Assembly (NCBI RefSeq): GCF_000340215.1 | Contig: NW_006921553.1 | Coordinates: 175,510-239,509 of the forward strand | DNA: 64,000 nt | DNA from: Pseudocercospora fijiensis CIRAD86 | Taxonomy: Eukaryota; Ascomycota; Dothideomycetes; Mycosphaerellales; Mycosphaerellaceae | Direction of reading: 5' to 3' | In this document: one piece after another, positions 11,551 to 22,716 of the stretch | Layout of the letters: the number at the start of each line of letters is the position of its first letter | How positions within the stretch are numbered: position 1 is the first letter of the stretch | Made by a program: the position numbers and the translations under genes | Notes under the pieces: generated by a model | Database searches by the model: none | Seen by the model: the letters and a program-made list of their open reading frames with translations, nothing else | What the model was told of the DNA's origin: nothing

Positions 11551-11689
11551 AGAGTTGCGATGGCGGCGTCTTGGAGTACGGCCTGACGTTGTTTGGCTTC
11601 CAGCGGCCAGCCATTTGTATCTATTCTGGAGATCGATGTCCTTGGGATGTTTTGCAGCTCCGTGGCAACGCGAGTCCTACGCCTTGAGC

Positions 11690-11960
11690 CTTCATGCAAT
11701 GAGCCTTTACCCCATCATCCTCCACCCCATCAGCCTTCATTTATGCTATGAGCCTTCGTGCCACCAGCCTTCATGCCACCAGCCTTTATGCTGTGAGCCT
11801 TCATGCCACCAGCCCCCATGCTGTCAGCCTTTATGCCACCAGCCTTCTTGCCATCAGCCTCCATGCCATCAGCCTCCATGCCATCAGCTTTCATGCCACC
11901 AGCTTTCATGCCATCAGCCTCCGTGTTATCAGCCTTCGTGCCATCAGCCTTGATCTATAC
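11690..11960 (+). repeat. 15-bp tandem repeat (CCACCAGCCTTCATG type)
   Basis: About 17 imperfect 15-bp units are present. All three plus frames stay open across the array and give different pentapeptide repeats, one being Cys-His-Gln-Pro-Ser. The Cys-rich frame belongs to a 188-codon open frame (11,387-11,953). I see no independent evidence that any of these frames is expressed. Confidence 0.85.
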
Positions 11961-12399
11961 TATCACCCTTCGTGCCATTGGTCTCCATGTCATTCTTGAT
12001 GAAGAAAATCAGGCCTGAATTCGAAAATCCACTTCCAACGGTCTTGCTTATGCTCAAGAGAGGCGCCAAAGATACCCACGGATAGTGGTACAACAACTGG
12101 CGCATCGGCGAGACTGGACCAGCTATCAGACGTGTTGCAGCCACTCGGATGTTCACTCCTTTTCGACCAACGTCCGCTATGGAGTGCTTGGGCAACGGTG
12201 TCATGTGGTCTGCTCCGCCCACCATATCGCTTCTTGTGAAGCGTGAACCTTGTGAAGCGTGATCCCACGCTCTTGGGGTCGTACGTCGTCCCCATAAGGC
12301 ACAAGAAGGCAGCCGATGGGAATGTAACCGCTGGCGACTGCACACAGTTGACTCCTGTAGGCGAAGAGAAAAGCATGTCGTTCTCCGGTACAGTCCTGG
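11961..12399. other. No supportable gene
   Basis: Minus-strand frames here run on from the repeat region to the right. No domain is recognised. Confidence 0.4.
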
Positions 12400-13275
12400 G
12401 TATTGACGCAGCGTCCGAAAGCAGACAGCTGAACATCGTCAAAAGTCCAGGGTATTACAGGATCAGGAGCAGTGACTTTGCCCAGACCATGAACCTCGGC
12501 CTCGTCAGTGGTAGATTTGAGCAGCGGAGTTGTTAATGAAGTACAGTATTCTTGAGCATGAAGGCGCGGATGACGAGGAACAGCAGTCATTTTGGCCAGA
12601 CCATAAACCACGGCCTCGTTAGACGTAGATTTGACCAGCGGAAAAGTTGACGGCCTGTAGAATCCTCTGGTGAGAAAGCGCGGATGACGAGGCGAGGCGG
12701 TAATGTTGCCCGTCTTTGAAAGACGTGGCTGTAGAAACTGGGTTTGCCGCGGGGCAGTTGACTGGCTGCAGCATTTTCGAGCGTAAAGGTGCAGATGACG
12801 AGGAGCAGCCGTCAGTTTGGCCAGACCATGAACCACGGCTTCTTCAGACGTAGATTTGACCAGCAGAGCAGCTGACGACCTATAGAATCTTCGAGCGTGA
12901 AAGCGCGGAAGACGAGGGGAAGCGGTAATGTTGGCCAATCTTTGAACCACGTAGTTGTGGAAACTGGGTTTGAGTAGCGGCTGTGGAAGCTGATTTTGAG
13001 CAGTACAGGAGTTGAGAAAGTTCGGGATCTTCGAGGGAGAAGGCACGGATAATAATAAGGAGCAGTAATGTTGACTAATCTTTGAACACGCCCTTGTGGA
13101 AACTGAATTTGATTAGGAGAGCAGTTGACGAAGTGCAGTATCCTTAAGCATGGATGTGCGGATGACGATGAGGAGCAGTGAAGTCGGCCAGGCCTTGAAT
13201 CAAGCGGTGGTGGAAACTGATGTTAAGCAGCTGAGCGTTTAACGAAGTGCAGAATCTTTGAGCATGAAGGCGTCG
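12400..13275 (-). repeat. About 115-bp diverged tandem repeat, at least seven units
   Basis: A recurring block reads GAGCATGAAGGCGCGGATGA, then TTTGGCCAGACC, then GAAACTG and TTGACCAGCAGAGCAG. Anchor positions near 12,556, 12,671, 12,780, 12,892, 13,031, 13,148 and 13,260 give a period of 109-139 bp, mostly near 115. On the minus strand a 281-codon frame (12,201-13,046) translates several units as a repeat containing Ala-Val-Val-His-Gly-Leu-Ala-Lys. It could be a decaying repeat gene or a non-coding minisatellite. Confidence 0.75.
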
Positions 13276-14850
13276 TCCACAAGAAGCAGCAGAGAAGTTG
13301 CCGATCTCTCCAGCTCCCGAGAATGAAGCAGTGGCGAAGCAGCGAATCCGTTGGCAAGCAGATTTGGACCATAGGCCATGAGGATGTCAGCGCAGCAAGC
13401 CCGCAGAGTGATTGTGATAAGCCGATGGGATTTGCGGGAAAGGACCTTCGGCAAGGGACCAAAGCACCAGATTGAAGAGCAGCAGCGCATCTCCGAATGA
13501 AGGTGATGCGATGCAATCAGCGCAGCAGTCCGAAGAGAGCTTTTGCGGGAAAGGTCCTTTGCTTCTAGAGCATCCGATCAACAAGCAGCAGTCCGAAGGA
13601 AAGAGCATTTGCCGGAAAGGCCGTTTGGCAATGGCGGAAGCATCCCATTGACAAACAGCAGTCCGAGAGAGGCAAATTTTGCTGGAAAGGCCGACTGGTA
13701 ATGTCTGATGTACCATATTGAAGAAGAGGTCCGAATGCAGGCTCGGCGATACGATCAGCGGAGCAGTCTGAGAGAGAGAGTTTGCTAGAATGGTCAATAG
13801 GCAATGTCAATGTCTGAAGTATCCGATTGGGAAGCAGCAGAGTACCCACGGCGGAAGACTGCGTGATAAAAGCAAAGCAGCAGTGCGCAAACTGCCCATG
13901 ATCGAGATGCAGCATTTGCCGGACAGCAAAACAGGATGCAAGGAGGTTCCAGTCCGGGAGCAGGATATCTTGAGCAGTCAGCAAGAAGCGTTTGAGCATC
14001 AGGAGCGAGCATAGATTGGAGTCTTGCAAGGACTTGGTATCGAGCAAGGTTTGAGGAGTCGTAGAGAGCTTCCAACCACAAGGAGCGAACAGCAAATTTG
14101 TTCAGGCCAGAGCTCCCCAAGCACTCGAAAAGAAGTCCTCGGCCGCGAAGAGCAGTCGACAAGGTCTCTACGATGAAGAGCGAGCATCAGTTCTGACTTT
14201 TTCGAGATTTTCTCGGCATTGGGTCAGACGCCAGGTTGCCAGGTTTCAGCATTCGGTGGAGAGCTTGCCACCACTTCAAAGCAGCAGTGCGGCGGCAGCA
14301 ATCTTTCCAGCGGAGTCGGCCATGGAGCTGAGTAAAATCGACGTGATAAGGAAGAGCTCAGGAGCCCAGAAGAGCAGGTTGATGTGGCTGCAGGTGTTTG
14401 ATCATGAGCAGCGCAGTTGAAGGAGCAGGTTTGTGCAGTAACGAAGAGCAGCTGGAGAAGGAGAGCAAATGTCCGAGGGACTTGACCTTGTAGAAGCAGC
14501 AGATGGAGCTCGGGAGCATTATGGCATTACGACTCGTTTGTAAAGCAGCGCAGTCGAATGAGCAAGTTTGAGCAGCTGTCGGAGCAGGAGAGCAGTTGTC
14601 GAAGAAGGACTTGCTCTCCAGAAGCACTTGATGAAGCTTGTGAGGATTGTAGCATCGCACGAGGAGATTCGAGGGTGAGGCAGAGTCGCAGCAGCAGTAT
14701 GAGTCAGAGCAAGTCCAGCGGTATAGGGCGATTCCAGCGACCATGGCGGAGGAAGTGCTGGGGTAGAATATCCGATGGCTGACGCCATTCGATATGCTTT
14801 TGACTGCCCTGAAGGATCGGAGGAAGCGTCTGAATCCATTCATTGACGTC
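13276..14850. repeat. Second decayed tandem-repeat zone
   Basis: Units containing TTTGCGGGAAAGGCC, CAGCAGTCCGAGAGAG and AGCATCCGATTGA recur near 13,431, 13,540, 13,607, 13,676 and 13,780 (spacing about 65-110 bp). Further right, GAGCAG/AGCAGTTG words recur less regularly to about 14,750. Open frames on the minus strand (for example 13,565-14,095) change frame between units. I see no conserved domain. Confidence 0.55.
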
Positions 14851-16220
14851 CTCGACCTGATTCCAGATCAATCGATTGTGATTCCATTGCGAGGTTCAGT
14901 CAAGTCCCTACGCCAACGTCAAGGTGCGAGCACATTCGCAATGGTAGCTTTTGACGCAGTCTTTCCACCTGTGAGGGTCTCAAGGGAGGCCACCTACCAA
15001 ACCCATGACGAGGCGTCTGCTGCCTGTCCGACGAGCGTGACATCGCGCGGAGCTCAATCTACGGGAGGACGCAAGAGAGGGATGAGATGTGCGTTCGGGG
15101 AAGTGTCTCACAAAGCTTCTTCTCGCCTGCGGACCTCGAGCTCCTCGGCTCTCTGCTTTATGAGCCGGCGCATGTCTCGGTCAGAATCACGCTATGCCTG
15201 CCTTTGTGATCCGGCTGATGAATGAAGCAGCCCACGAGCGGACTCTCCCGCCACTGCGATGATGCCTTGCTCTTTCTTCGTCACGAGGTGGAAAGGGAAC
15301 ATTGATCATGGTGGAAAGGCGGCAAAACGAGCAATGGGCGTGGAGCTGATCCGGAGATTTGGAGGTCAAGACACAAGTTCCTCGCAGCGAGCGCGCGAGT
15401 ATGAAGAAGGTCGATTCTTGGTGGTGGCGGGTCTTTGGGAATGTTGGAAGCGAAGTGGGATCAATGAATGTGTCTTGTTTTGGAGATGCGGAGATGCGGA
15501 AGTGTACGCAGTTCGGCGACTCGGGGATGCTGGGGTCGGCCGCGATGCCCACGTATTGGTCGAATGCAGCAGGACTTCTTTCTCACAGCGTCTGAGCACT
15601 TCCCACTGAATCTCGCCGGCCGCAGGTTCTCATTTCCACCTCGATGCCCTCAGACGCTGTACATATCAGCGGCCACCATCGCTCGACGTCCACTCCATCT
15701 TCCGTCTATGTGCATTCACCATAATCCTTCTCTCTCACCGGCAACACGCAGCACCGAGGCCCATCTCCGATCTCTTGAGGTCGAAGCACACAGTCACGCC
15801 ATAGCCCAGCATCGTACGACTCCGAAGACAGGCGAGAAGAGTAGGGAAATGTCTGGGTGTCACGTCGATCTCTCGCCCTATGGCCCGTGAAATTCGACAA
15901 TAGCATGTATGAGATGGTTGCAGGTCGGTGTCTCAGCAGGAGGAAAGGACGGAAGTCCATAGCATGCGGCAATGCAGGAGCATGATTTGGGTGAATGTGA
16001 GAGGCCATGCTCGAGCAGGAGCAGGGAGAAGAGCCTGAACAGCTGACCGGTGCGGCAGAGATATGACACAGTCAACCGCCAGAGCGAAATCAGACATGTC
16101 ACTCATCAAAAAAAGCTGCCTCCTTTTCGTCGATGGAGAGGTGAGACTAATTCAGACATTCCTCGCTTCCGGTAGTGGAGAGAAACATCGTCGTGCTGAC
16201 CTTCACTGTGTAATAGAACC
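14851..16220. other. No confident gene
   Basis: The minus-strand frame 15,187-15,552 has fair codon usage and may be an exon fragment. Plus-strand frames overlap it. No start, splice pattern or domain lets me choose. Confidence 0.35.
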
Positions 16221-16895
16221 ATGGCGCACACATCCACCGGGCGAACGCGGAAAGCAAATCTCCATCCATCCATACGCAGCACAGATGGCGCGATCTTGGT
16301 CACGCCCAAGACCAAGGCTTCACGCGCGCGCACCGGCATGAACAATGTAAAGACAGCGACACCAGGCACGGACGACGCACAGGACAGCGGCGGTACTCGA
16401 TCCGTCCAGGACGAGCTTCAAGAAACCTCAGGCTATGCTTCTACAAGACCAAGAGACGCCATAGACGAGCATGGGCCAACTCCAACACAAGCTGCACAAT
16501 CAAAGACCTGAAAGCCTTCGCCACCTCGTACGACAACCCGCACAGGAACCCGATACGAAAGAACATTCGCACTCACATTCGTGGCCTTCAAAGTCAGCAA
16601 TCATGTCCCCACTTGCCGGCCCTGTGCGGACTGCAGCTCAACGCTGTATTTTCAAGAGCGGGTTTCGACAGTGTCCACTTTCTCATCCATCTACACAATC
16701 TGGCCGCCATCCAGAGTTCTGCTTATACCAGTGGCCTGGAGGGAAAGTTGCCACTCTTCAGCGAGGCCGGCCATGCAACTTTTGGATGAAGCGCGAGATT
16801 CCAGACGCAAAATCAACGTAACACTGAGTGGCGGCCTGCCGACTGCCCTCGTGCAAGGCAGTTGGCCGAGGAGCGATTTGACATGGTCTTAGTCA
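16221..16895 (+). pseudogene. Frame-disrupted gene-like stretch with CxxCxxC motif
   Basis: The plus frame from the ATG at 16,221 runs 96 codons with clear G/C third positions. Coding character then shifts frame near 16,500 and again near 16,585. The last stretch, to 16,892, contains Cys-Arg-Pro-Cys-Ala-Asp-Cys. No splice pair joins the frames convincingly. The product is unknown. Confidence 0.3.
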
Positions 16896-17173
16896 GGCGT
16901 GCGGGAAAACAGCAAATCACGAACAATGACAATGAGGCAGACGCATCAAAACCAAGTTATCTCGAATAATGACATCGAGCAGGACGCATCAAGACCAAGT
17001 CAAGAGCGGCAAGGAGAGTTTCGTGGAGATGGGCGGGCATCGCCAGACACTTGATCATCTATGGAGAGAAGCCATCGTCACAACTTTCAACCTTTTCGAG
17101 AAAATGGAGGAAGGAATGGTACTCCGAAAATCAACAACAACGACAAGACTCTGATTTGCAGAGGTGATGGTGA

Positions 17174-18702
17174 TTGGACCATTCCCTCTTCGGGCGGCCT
17201 ACAATCGCAGATGTTGCTGCCGACTTCACCATCGAACTTCCCGAAATGACTCCCGCCGCCATCACCAACCCCATCACCAACTTAGATATGGCGAGACGAA
17301 ACGCCAGTGACATGGCATCACATATTCGCAGGCAACACTACCTTCGCGAGCATTCTCCTGCCCTCGAAACCGAGCCCGGTCATACGCGCACCGGCGATGG
17401 CGTTGTGTCGACTTTCGGCTGCCATCGCATGAACTCTGTCGCTCGCGACAACGCTTCTTATCATTGTTTTTGCATGACATCGCGCACAATGCTGCTGATC
17501 GCTCTGAGTTGTGCCGCATCACGCACAGAGGAAGTCCCATGTACCCAGACATGATCCTGCTCATCCTCCCAGGATCAAACAGCTTGGCTTTGGCCGGTCT
17601 GGAACGCTCGTCGAAGCCTATGGCGCCCACAGTACTGCCTCCAACTGTGTCATCTACGAGCCTGCTGAACACATCTCACCATTTTGATCAAGTCTCATCT
17701 AGCTGCCGCGCTTGTCAATTCCGAAACGACACCCTATTGATGTAATACCTCCAGCCGAATGCTCACTTGGACCATTCCCCGAAGCAGTTGGCCTAGACCA
17801 CAACGATATGGATGACTTCCTGAAATGCATGACTGCTACTCTTGCTGCAGTGTCTACTGGCATGGCTCCCACATCGAAGGCGTGGCGCACGGTTGAGCTG
17901 CCACCAGCCCTACCCTTGCCGGCGCGAGACCATCCACTCGAAGATGTCAACCCCAAGCAAGCCTTGTACCCGGCCATCACGCGCTACAGGACCAGCTCCC
18001 GGGGATTCAGGCCCCGATCAAGACCATGGCACACTACCAGTTGGAAGGCCGGCGCGAGATCATCAACCCGAAGATGCCGACCCGAGCAGGCCTTGCACCG
18101 AGTCATTATGCGCTGTGAAGACCAGCTCCTCGCCATTGACGCCCAGATCAAGACCATGGCAGAGTACCAGTGCGAATGCCAGCCCGAGACTGTCGAATCG
18201 AAGATGCCGACCTAAGCGGGCCTCGTACCGAGCCATCATGCGCTGTGAAGACCAGCTCTTCGCCATCGACGCCCAAATCAAGACTATGCCAGACTACCAG
18301 TGCGAATGCCAGCCCGAGACTGTCGAATCGAAGATGCCGACCCAAGCGGGCCTTGTACCGAGCCATCATGCGCTGTGAAGACCAGCTCTTCGCCATCGAC
18401 GCCCAGATCAAGACCATGGCAGAGTACCAGTTCGAATGCCAGCCCGAGACCATCGAATCGAAGATGCCGACCCCAATCAGGGCCTTGCAGTGCTGTCAAG
18501 ACCTACTCCCCGTCATCAACGCCCAGACCCAGACATGGCAAAGGCCGAGCATGAGCGTCGCATCGAATGCAGCAAGGAGGGCTTGTTGAATTTGATCGAC
18601 GAGTCGAAGAACCCGAGTGATGACTACCTTGCTCTGGTCGCCCGTCGTCTACATGCGCTTAATCACAAGAAGAAGTCAGACTCCAGCAGCATGCGCAAGT
18701 GA
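17174..18702 (+). pseudogene. Repeat-containing gene, frame-disrupted
   Basis: Several plus-strand stretches with strong codon bias follow one another: 17,174 to about 17,455, then a second frame to 17,745, a third from 17,712 into the repeats, and a final frame ending at 18,702 with an Asn-Leu-Ile-Asp-Glu-Ser segment and a Lys/Ser-rich tail. The middle is a 130-bp tandem repeat whose unit encodes Arg-Cys-Glu-Asp-Gln-Leu-Phe-Ala-Ile-Asp-Ala-Gln. As 130 is not divisible by 3, the biased frame rotates at each unit. I could not find introns that repair it. It is a decayed gene, or its assembly has indels. Confidence 0.4.
17940..18589 (+). repeat. 130-bp tandem repeat, five units
   Basis: The anchor GAAGATG occurs at 17,940, 18,070, 18,200, 18,330 and 18,460, exactly 130 bp apart each time. 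Units 2-4 are highly similar and the outer two diverged. All three plus frames are largely open through the array. Confidence 0.9.
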
Positions 18703-18849
18703 CCGCCGACAACCGATGACCACCGACTAAGCATGAAAATAGGTTCTCTAAGGCTCAACACAACTCAGCAGAAGACTTCTTTGAGAAATCCCCCATCTTC
18801 TGCATGCAAACACTACCAACCCGCTGGGTCAAATTGCAAAACACTAGCA

Positions 18850-19047
18850 ATGTCAGCTCCTACGTCCCGCCTCGCCCTGGTTCCTCCCGAAGACCGCAAC
18901 ACGCGAGCCAACGAGCAGATTGAGCACACACGAACGTACATAGTCAAGCTATGTGACGATAATGACGATTTCCGGAGACGTTGCGAGGCGAAAATCACGA
19001 AGCTAGCATTGGAAGAAGGAGTCTGGACCTCATGTTGTATTGCTTAG
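18850..19047 (+). CDS. 65-aa charged open frame
   Basis: This begins at AGCAATGTCAGC and has G/C-biased codons. The product is charged and helix-like (it contains Glu-Gln-Ile-Glu-His-Thr-Arg and Arg-Arg-Arg-Cys-Glu-Ala-Lys). It may be a truncated relative or 3' continuation of the repeat gene to its left, whose last frame has a similar charged helical end. An overlapping frame (18,981-19,163) is also open. Confidence 0.3.
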   Translation: MSAPTSRLALVPPEDRNTRANEQIEHTRTYIVKLCDDNDDFRRRCEAKITKLALEEGVWTSCCIA

Positions 19048-19794
19048 GTATATCAGCAGAGATAATGAAGGAAAATTATCATTCCTTTCGCTTCGCTTTA
19101 AGGATTTGGCAGGCAAATGGTGCCCTGCTTGATCAGGCAGGCATTCAAAACTGGTTCTTGTAGCTTTGGAGGTATCTTGCTTTTATGCCAGTGACCTCAA
19201 CTTTATTGATCCAAACTTTGGCGAGAATACATGCACCGTACTCATAGATTCAGTCGCCCCCTTCGCTTTTGCGACATATTGTAAAAGTTGACGAACTCGT
19301 TGTATCGACGAGGCGAGGAGTTTGCAAGAGATGAGCTTCGGCCAAGAGGTGCTTGAATTCGTGCTCAAGTTTGAATCGGCGTTACAGCACGCACGCAGTT
19401 CTCCAATGCGTAGAAACAAGCCGATACGGAGACCCAGCGATTTCACGAGGTGTGCTTCAACAAGACATTCGCCAATGACATGCCCCAAAGCTACGAATTG
19501 GCCAAAAGCGGACGGCCGAGCAAAAGCCAGTGTGGAAAGACGTGAGAAAAAGATGGGCATTGCAAGTGGAGAAAGCGTTGGTGATCGTGAGACTTTTGCT
19601 GGCTATGTGGGAGGCTTATACTCAGAGTAGCGCTTAGGCAATGACATCCAGCTTCGCGATAGATTTTCGCCCCACGTCCCCAGGAGGAGGCGGAGGAGAA
19701 TGAGGTTTGGGCTGCTTGCGTGTCCTATTTGATCCGCCACAAGGCAACGTTGCGGTCCCCCTTCTTCACGCCCATCACGTTCATCACGTCCATC
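19048..19794. other. No confident gene
   Basis: A plus frame at about 19,331-19,630 contains a helix-like Phe-Gly-Gln-Glu-Val-Leu-Glu-Phe segment. Nothing identifies it, and frames on the other strand are also open. Confidence 0.35.
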
Positions 19795-20154
19795 ATGCCG
19801 CAAGGCTCTGGCGCTGCCACGATTCTGGCGCTGCCGGTCGAAGGTATCAATGTCGCGGCTTTTCTGAGACCCGTGCTCTACAGGTCGCGCCGGCTGTTGC
19901 GCATCGGTCAAGGCATCATCGTTCGAGAAAATTGGGTCGAGGTCGTTGAAACCAGCACCAAGTGTTTTGCTGATGTGGAATGGGCGGCGATGAAGGCGAT
20001 GTGGGTGAATTGCGTTCGAGGGATGGGCTGGCGGAGAAAAGTCGAGGTGGACAGGACAGGTGGACGAGACAGGTGGACGAGAAAAGTGGACGAGAAAAGT
20101 GGACGAGAAAAGTGGACGAGAAAAGTGGACGAGAAAAGTGGACGAGACAGGTAG
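19795..20154 (+). CDS. 119-aa open frame running into a 13-bp repeat
   Basis: From the ATG at 19,795 the first 80 codons look coding (Gly-Ile-Asn-Val-Ala-Ala-Phe-Leu, then Glu-Asn-Trp-Val-Glu-Val-Val-Glu-Thr). The frame then reads through a 13-bp minisatellite as a 13-aa repeat (three repeat units make 39 nt) rich in Lys, Trp, Asp and Arg, and stops at 20,154. A second plausible frame follows the repeat (20,164-20,466) and may be the true continuation if the repeat lies in an intron. Function is unknown. Confidence 0.3.
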   Translation: MPQGSGAATILALPVEGINVAAFLRPVLYRSRRLLRIGQGIIVRENWVEVVETSTKCFADVEWAAMKAMWVNCVRGMGWRRKVEVDRTGGRDRWTRKVDEKSGREKWTRKVDEKSGRDR

Positions 20155-20185
20155 ACGGGAAAGGTGGACGAGACAGGTGGACGGC
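20040..20185. repeat. 13-bp tandem repeat GTGGACGAGAAAA
   Basis: About eleven units are seen; the central five or six are almost perfect, and the outer ones have GACAG in place of GAAAA. Confidence 0.95.
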
Positions 20186-20466
20186 AAACTTCGTCTACCT
20201 TCCCCAGTCTCGGCGGGCTGGATTGGGCCGGACCAATAGCGTTGGCTTCCACTCCGACGAAGACGCTGCACATCTCTCGAGTGCACAATCGACACACTCT
20301 GGGCGAAGTACGCACGCACGGCGCCAAACTCGAATCCACGCCACGCCACGTTCAATTGACCAGCCACGATGACATCCGGTCGTCACACGCAGGCGGAGCT
20401 CGCACCGTCCTTGGCCCTGACGACCTCATCACCGCCAAACTGGCCGCTTGGGGATGGAGTCCGTGA

Positions 20467-20997
20467 ATGCGTACTGCCAGAAAGACGACAATCCCACTTC
20501 CGAGTCGTGAGAACATCGAGCTTGTCGACTGGCATCTCGGGCCTTGGAGAGGAGCGACACCATAGTCTCGCCGGAGTGGTCACCAATGACTGGGTATCAC
20601 AGCATCAAGAGCCGCGAGAAAAGAAAGCCGAGGAATGAATGCACAAGCCCAAAACTCATCATGCTGCGTTTCTGCAAAGAAAGGCAAGCTTTGCAGCCAC
20701 ATCTCGGTGTCGACAAGCCCGCTTGACTCTTGCATATGGCCATGTTACTTGGGGTTCTTGTAGGCGGGATGTATCACGAATCTGTTCCGTTCTGCAGTGT
20801 GTAACCGTCGATGGAGAGAATATGCCTTTTTCTGGCACTTGATGATGATGATGCTGCAGGCCTCTGCCTTGACACATCACATTGGTAAGATCAAACTTTG
20901 GAGCATCAAGACTAGTGAAACAACCGTCTGCTCTTCATCTGATTTCTTCTTCCACTCGCCTTCCCCTCACCTCTTCCGCTTCGACGACCGCAACAAC
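20467..20997. other. No confident gene
   Basis: Only short conflicting frames are present before the Cys-rich region. Confidence 0.4.
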
Positions 20998-21640
20998 ATG
21001 TCTGCATCGGCATCGGCATTGGACATCTTCATTCCAAATTCCGATCCCTGTCAATCAACTGCTCTCCGCGTCTCCCACGCTTGTCGCAGCAACCAAATTC
21101 ACCCAGCCCTTACTCACGACTCGTACTGCGGTCTTCGCTGCACCATCTGCTATCAGACTACTCTGAGTGGGAAGAATGCCCATGATTTTGGCAGCAGTGT
21201 GGGTCCTGCTACGTCTGCCACGCTCGCGGCAGCAGACAAATCCCCTCAGGCCACACTCACGACTCGTACTACTGTGTCCGCTGCGCCATCTTCCATCAGA
21301 ACACTTCGATCTGGGAAGAATGTCCACCAAGGCCATACTCACGACTCGTCCTACTGTCTTCGCTGCGCCATCTTCCACCGGTCCACTTCACCTTGGGAAG
21401 AATGTCCATGCTTTGGGCATCAGTGCCGGCCCTGCCACGTCTGCTGCGAGCAGCAGACACACCCACCCAGGTCATACTCCCGGCTCACACTGCTGTCTTC
21501 GCTGCACGATCTCCCATGGAACTTGGGGAGAATATACTGCTTTGGACAGCAGTGCGACCCATGCCACGCCTGCGGCAGCCTGCGAACCATCGCCCTACCC
21601 AGCCCAAGACTCCTACATCTGCTGTTCATGTCACGAAAAC
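20998..21640 (+). pseudogene. Decayed tandem Cys-rich repeat gene
   Basis: Starting at ACAACATGTCTGC, four related blocks of about 110-125 nt encode Tyr-Cys-x-Arg-Cys-x-Ile near their start, Trp-Glu-Glu-Cys in the middle and Cys-x2-Cys-x-Val-Cys near their end. This spacing of Cys and His suggests metal binding. The blocks lie in different frames and one carries an in-frame TGA after Trp-Glu-Glu-Cys-Pro, so the array is not translatable as it stands. No family is recognised. It may once have been continuous with the frame at 22,050-22,538. Confidence 0.4.
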
Positions 21641-21728
21641 CAGCAGATTGACGTTTACTGGGCCACTCTCACCTCCAACGACCCGGAATGCGCATGCAAG
21701 GGAATCAGACAGCACGAAGAAATCGCCA

Positions 21729-22046
21729 AGAGCCTTGAATCTCACGCTTGCAGCAATACAAAAGTCCAACCCTATCCGAGTTTTGGCTCGCATTGGCGTG
21801 GCCCATGCGATGGACGCGATCCTGGCATCATTCACGCAATGGCAGGCTGCGGATGGCAAGACTTCCGAGGGAGTGGGGATCAATCGCCCAGAGCCTTGAA
21901 TCTCACGCTTGCAGCAACACAAAAGTCCGACCCCACCGAGTTTTGGCTCGCATTGGCGTGGCCCATGCGATCGATGCGATCCTGGCATCCTTCACGCAAT
22001 GGCAGGGTGCGGATGGCAAGACTTCCGAGGCAGTAGGGATCAAGTG
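21729..22046 (+). repeat. 161-bp tandem duplication
   Basis: Two copies about 95% alike start at AGAGCCTTGAATCTC (21,729 and 21,890). Each encodes, in a different frame, a helix-like segment with Ile-Gly-Val-Ala-His-Ala-(Met/Ile)-Asp-Ala-Ile-Leu-Ala. The period of 161 is not a multiple of 3, so the duplication breaks whatever frame it arose in unless splicing intervenes. Confidence 0.85.
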
Positions 22047-22049
22047 TAG

Positions 22050-22538
22050 GTAGCTGAAGAGGAGGTTCGAGAAGTTTCGCGCAAGGATATCAGCTGGGAA
22101 GAAGTTTCCCAAGACAATGAGGTCCAGATCACGAGTGAAGGGAAGGAATGGAAGAGCACACAGCTGACACTGACATCGAAACTTCGAGCAGCAAAAGAAG
22201 AGGAGGAAGAAGGACTTGACAAAGACGGCAGCACGGCTCCAACAAGCGAGACATCCGGCAAGACATCCAGCGTGGGACAAGCACCATCCAGCAGCAAAGA
22301 TGAAGCCAAAAGCGAAGAAGGCACGGCAGTCGGCAGATATGGGAGGAGACATCGAGAATGGATGGACGACTTTGGTTTCCTGGTTGCTCACATCCTCAAC
22401 TACACCACCCGGGTCCTAACGCTTGGTTGGGATGCGCCGGCTCTAAACGTTTTTTTGGCCGAGATGAGAGGACGAGACATAGAGAGTGGATCTACCAATT
22501 CGTTTCCTTCCTTATGTCGTCAAACGTCCGCATGCTAG
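22050..22538 (+). CDS. Possible internal or terminal exon, 162 codons
   Basis: The plus frame is open from just after a TGTAG|GTAGCT acceptor-like site at 22,049 to a stop at 22,538, with no ATG near its start. It begins acidic (Glu-Glu-Glu-Val-Arg), passes through Ser/Thr-Ser-Glu low complexity, and ends with a hydrophobic helix-like segment (Phe-Gly-Phe-Leu-Val-Ala-His-Ile-Leu-Asn-Tyr). It could be the last exon of the decayed gene to its left. The first in-frame ATG is at 22,272. Confidence 0.3.
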   Translation, partial: VAEEEVREVSRKDISWEEVSQDNEVQITSEGKEWKSTQLTLTSKLRAAKEEEEEGLDKDGSTAPTSETSGKTSSVGQAPSSSKDEAKSEEGTAVGRYGRRHREWMDDFGFLVAHILNYTTRVLTLGWDAPALNVFLAEMRGRDIESGSTNSFPSLCRQTSAC

Positions 22539-22716
22539 GCCTTGACAATGGATTGGGAAGCACTGCGGCCAAGCGGGGGTTTTTTTTCGGCAGTCTCTAG
22601 CGATGTTGTGGAGTTGTGAGATGGACGATGTAAATTTAGACTGGGGATCAAGCACGACGGTTCCGAGAGTCGAAGTTGGCGAGCGAATCCACTGGCATAA
22701 TATGCAAAAGCCCTCC

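Noticed and set aside
22603..22716. Upstream ATG extending the small secreted protein by 38 codons
   Set aside because: It would place the hydrophobic signal internally; the start at 22,717 gives a normal signal peptide.
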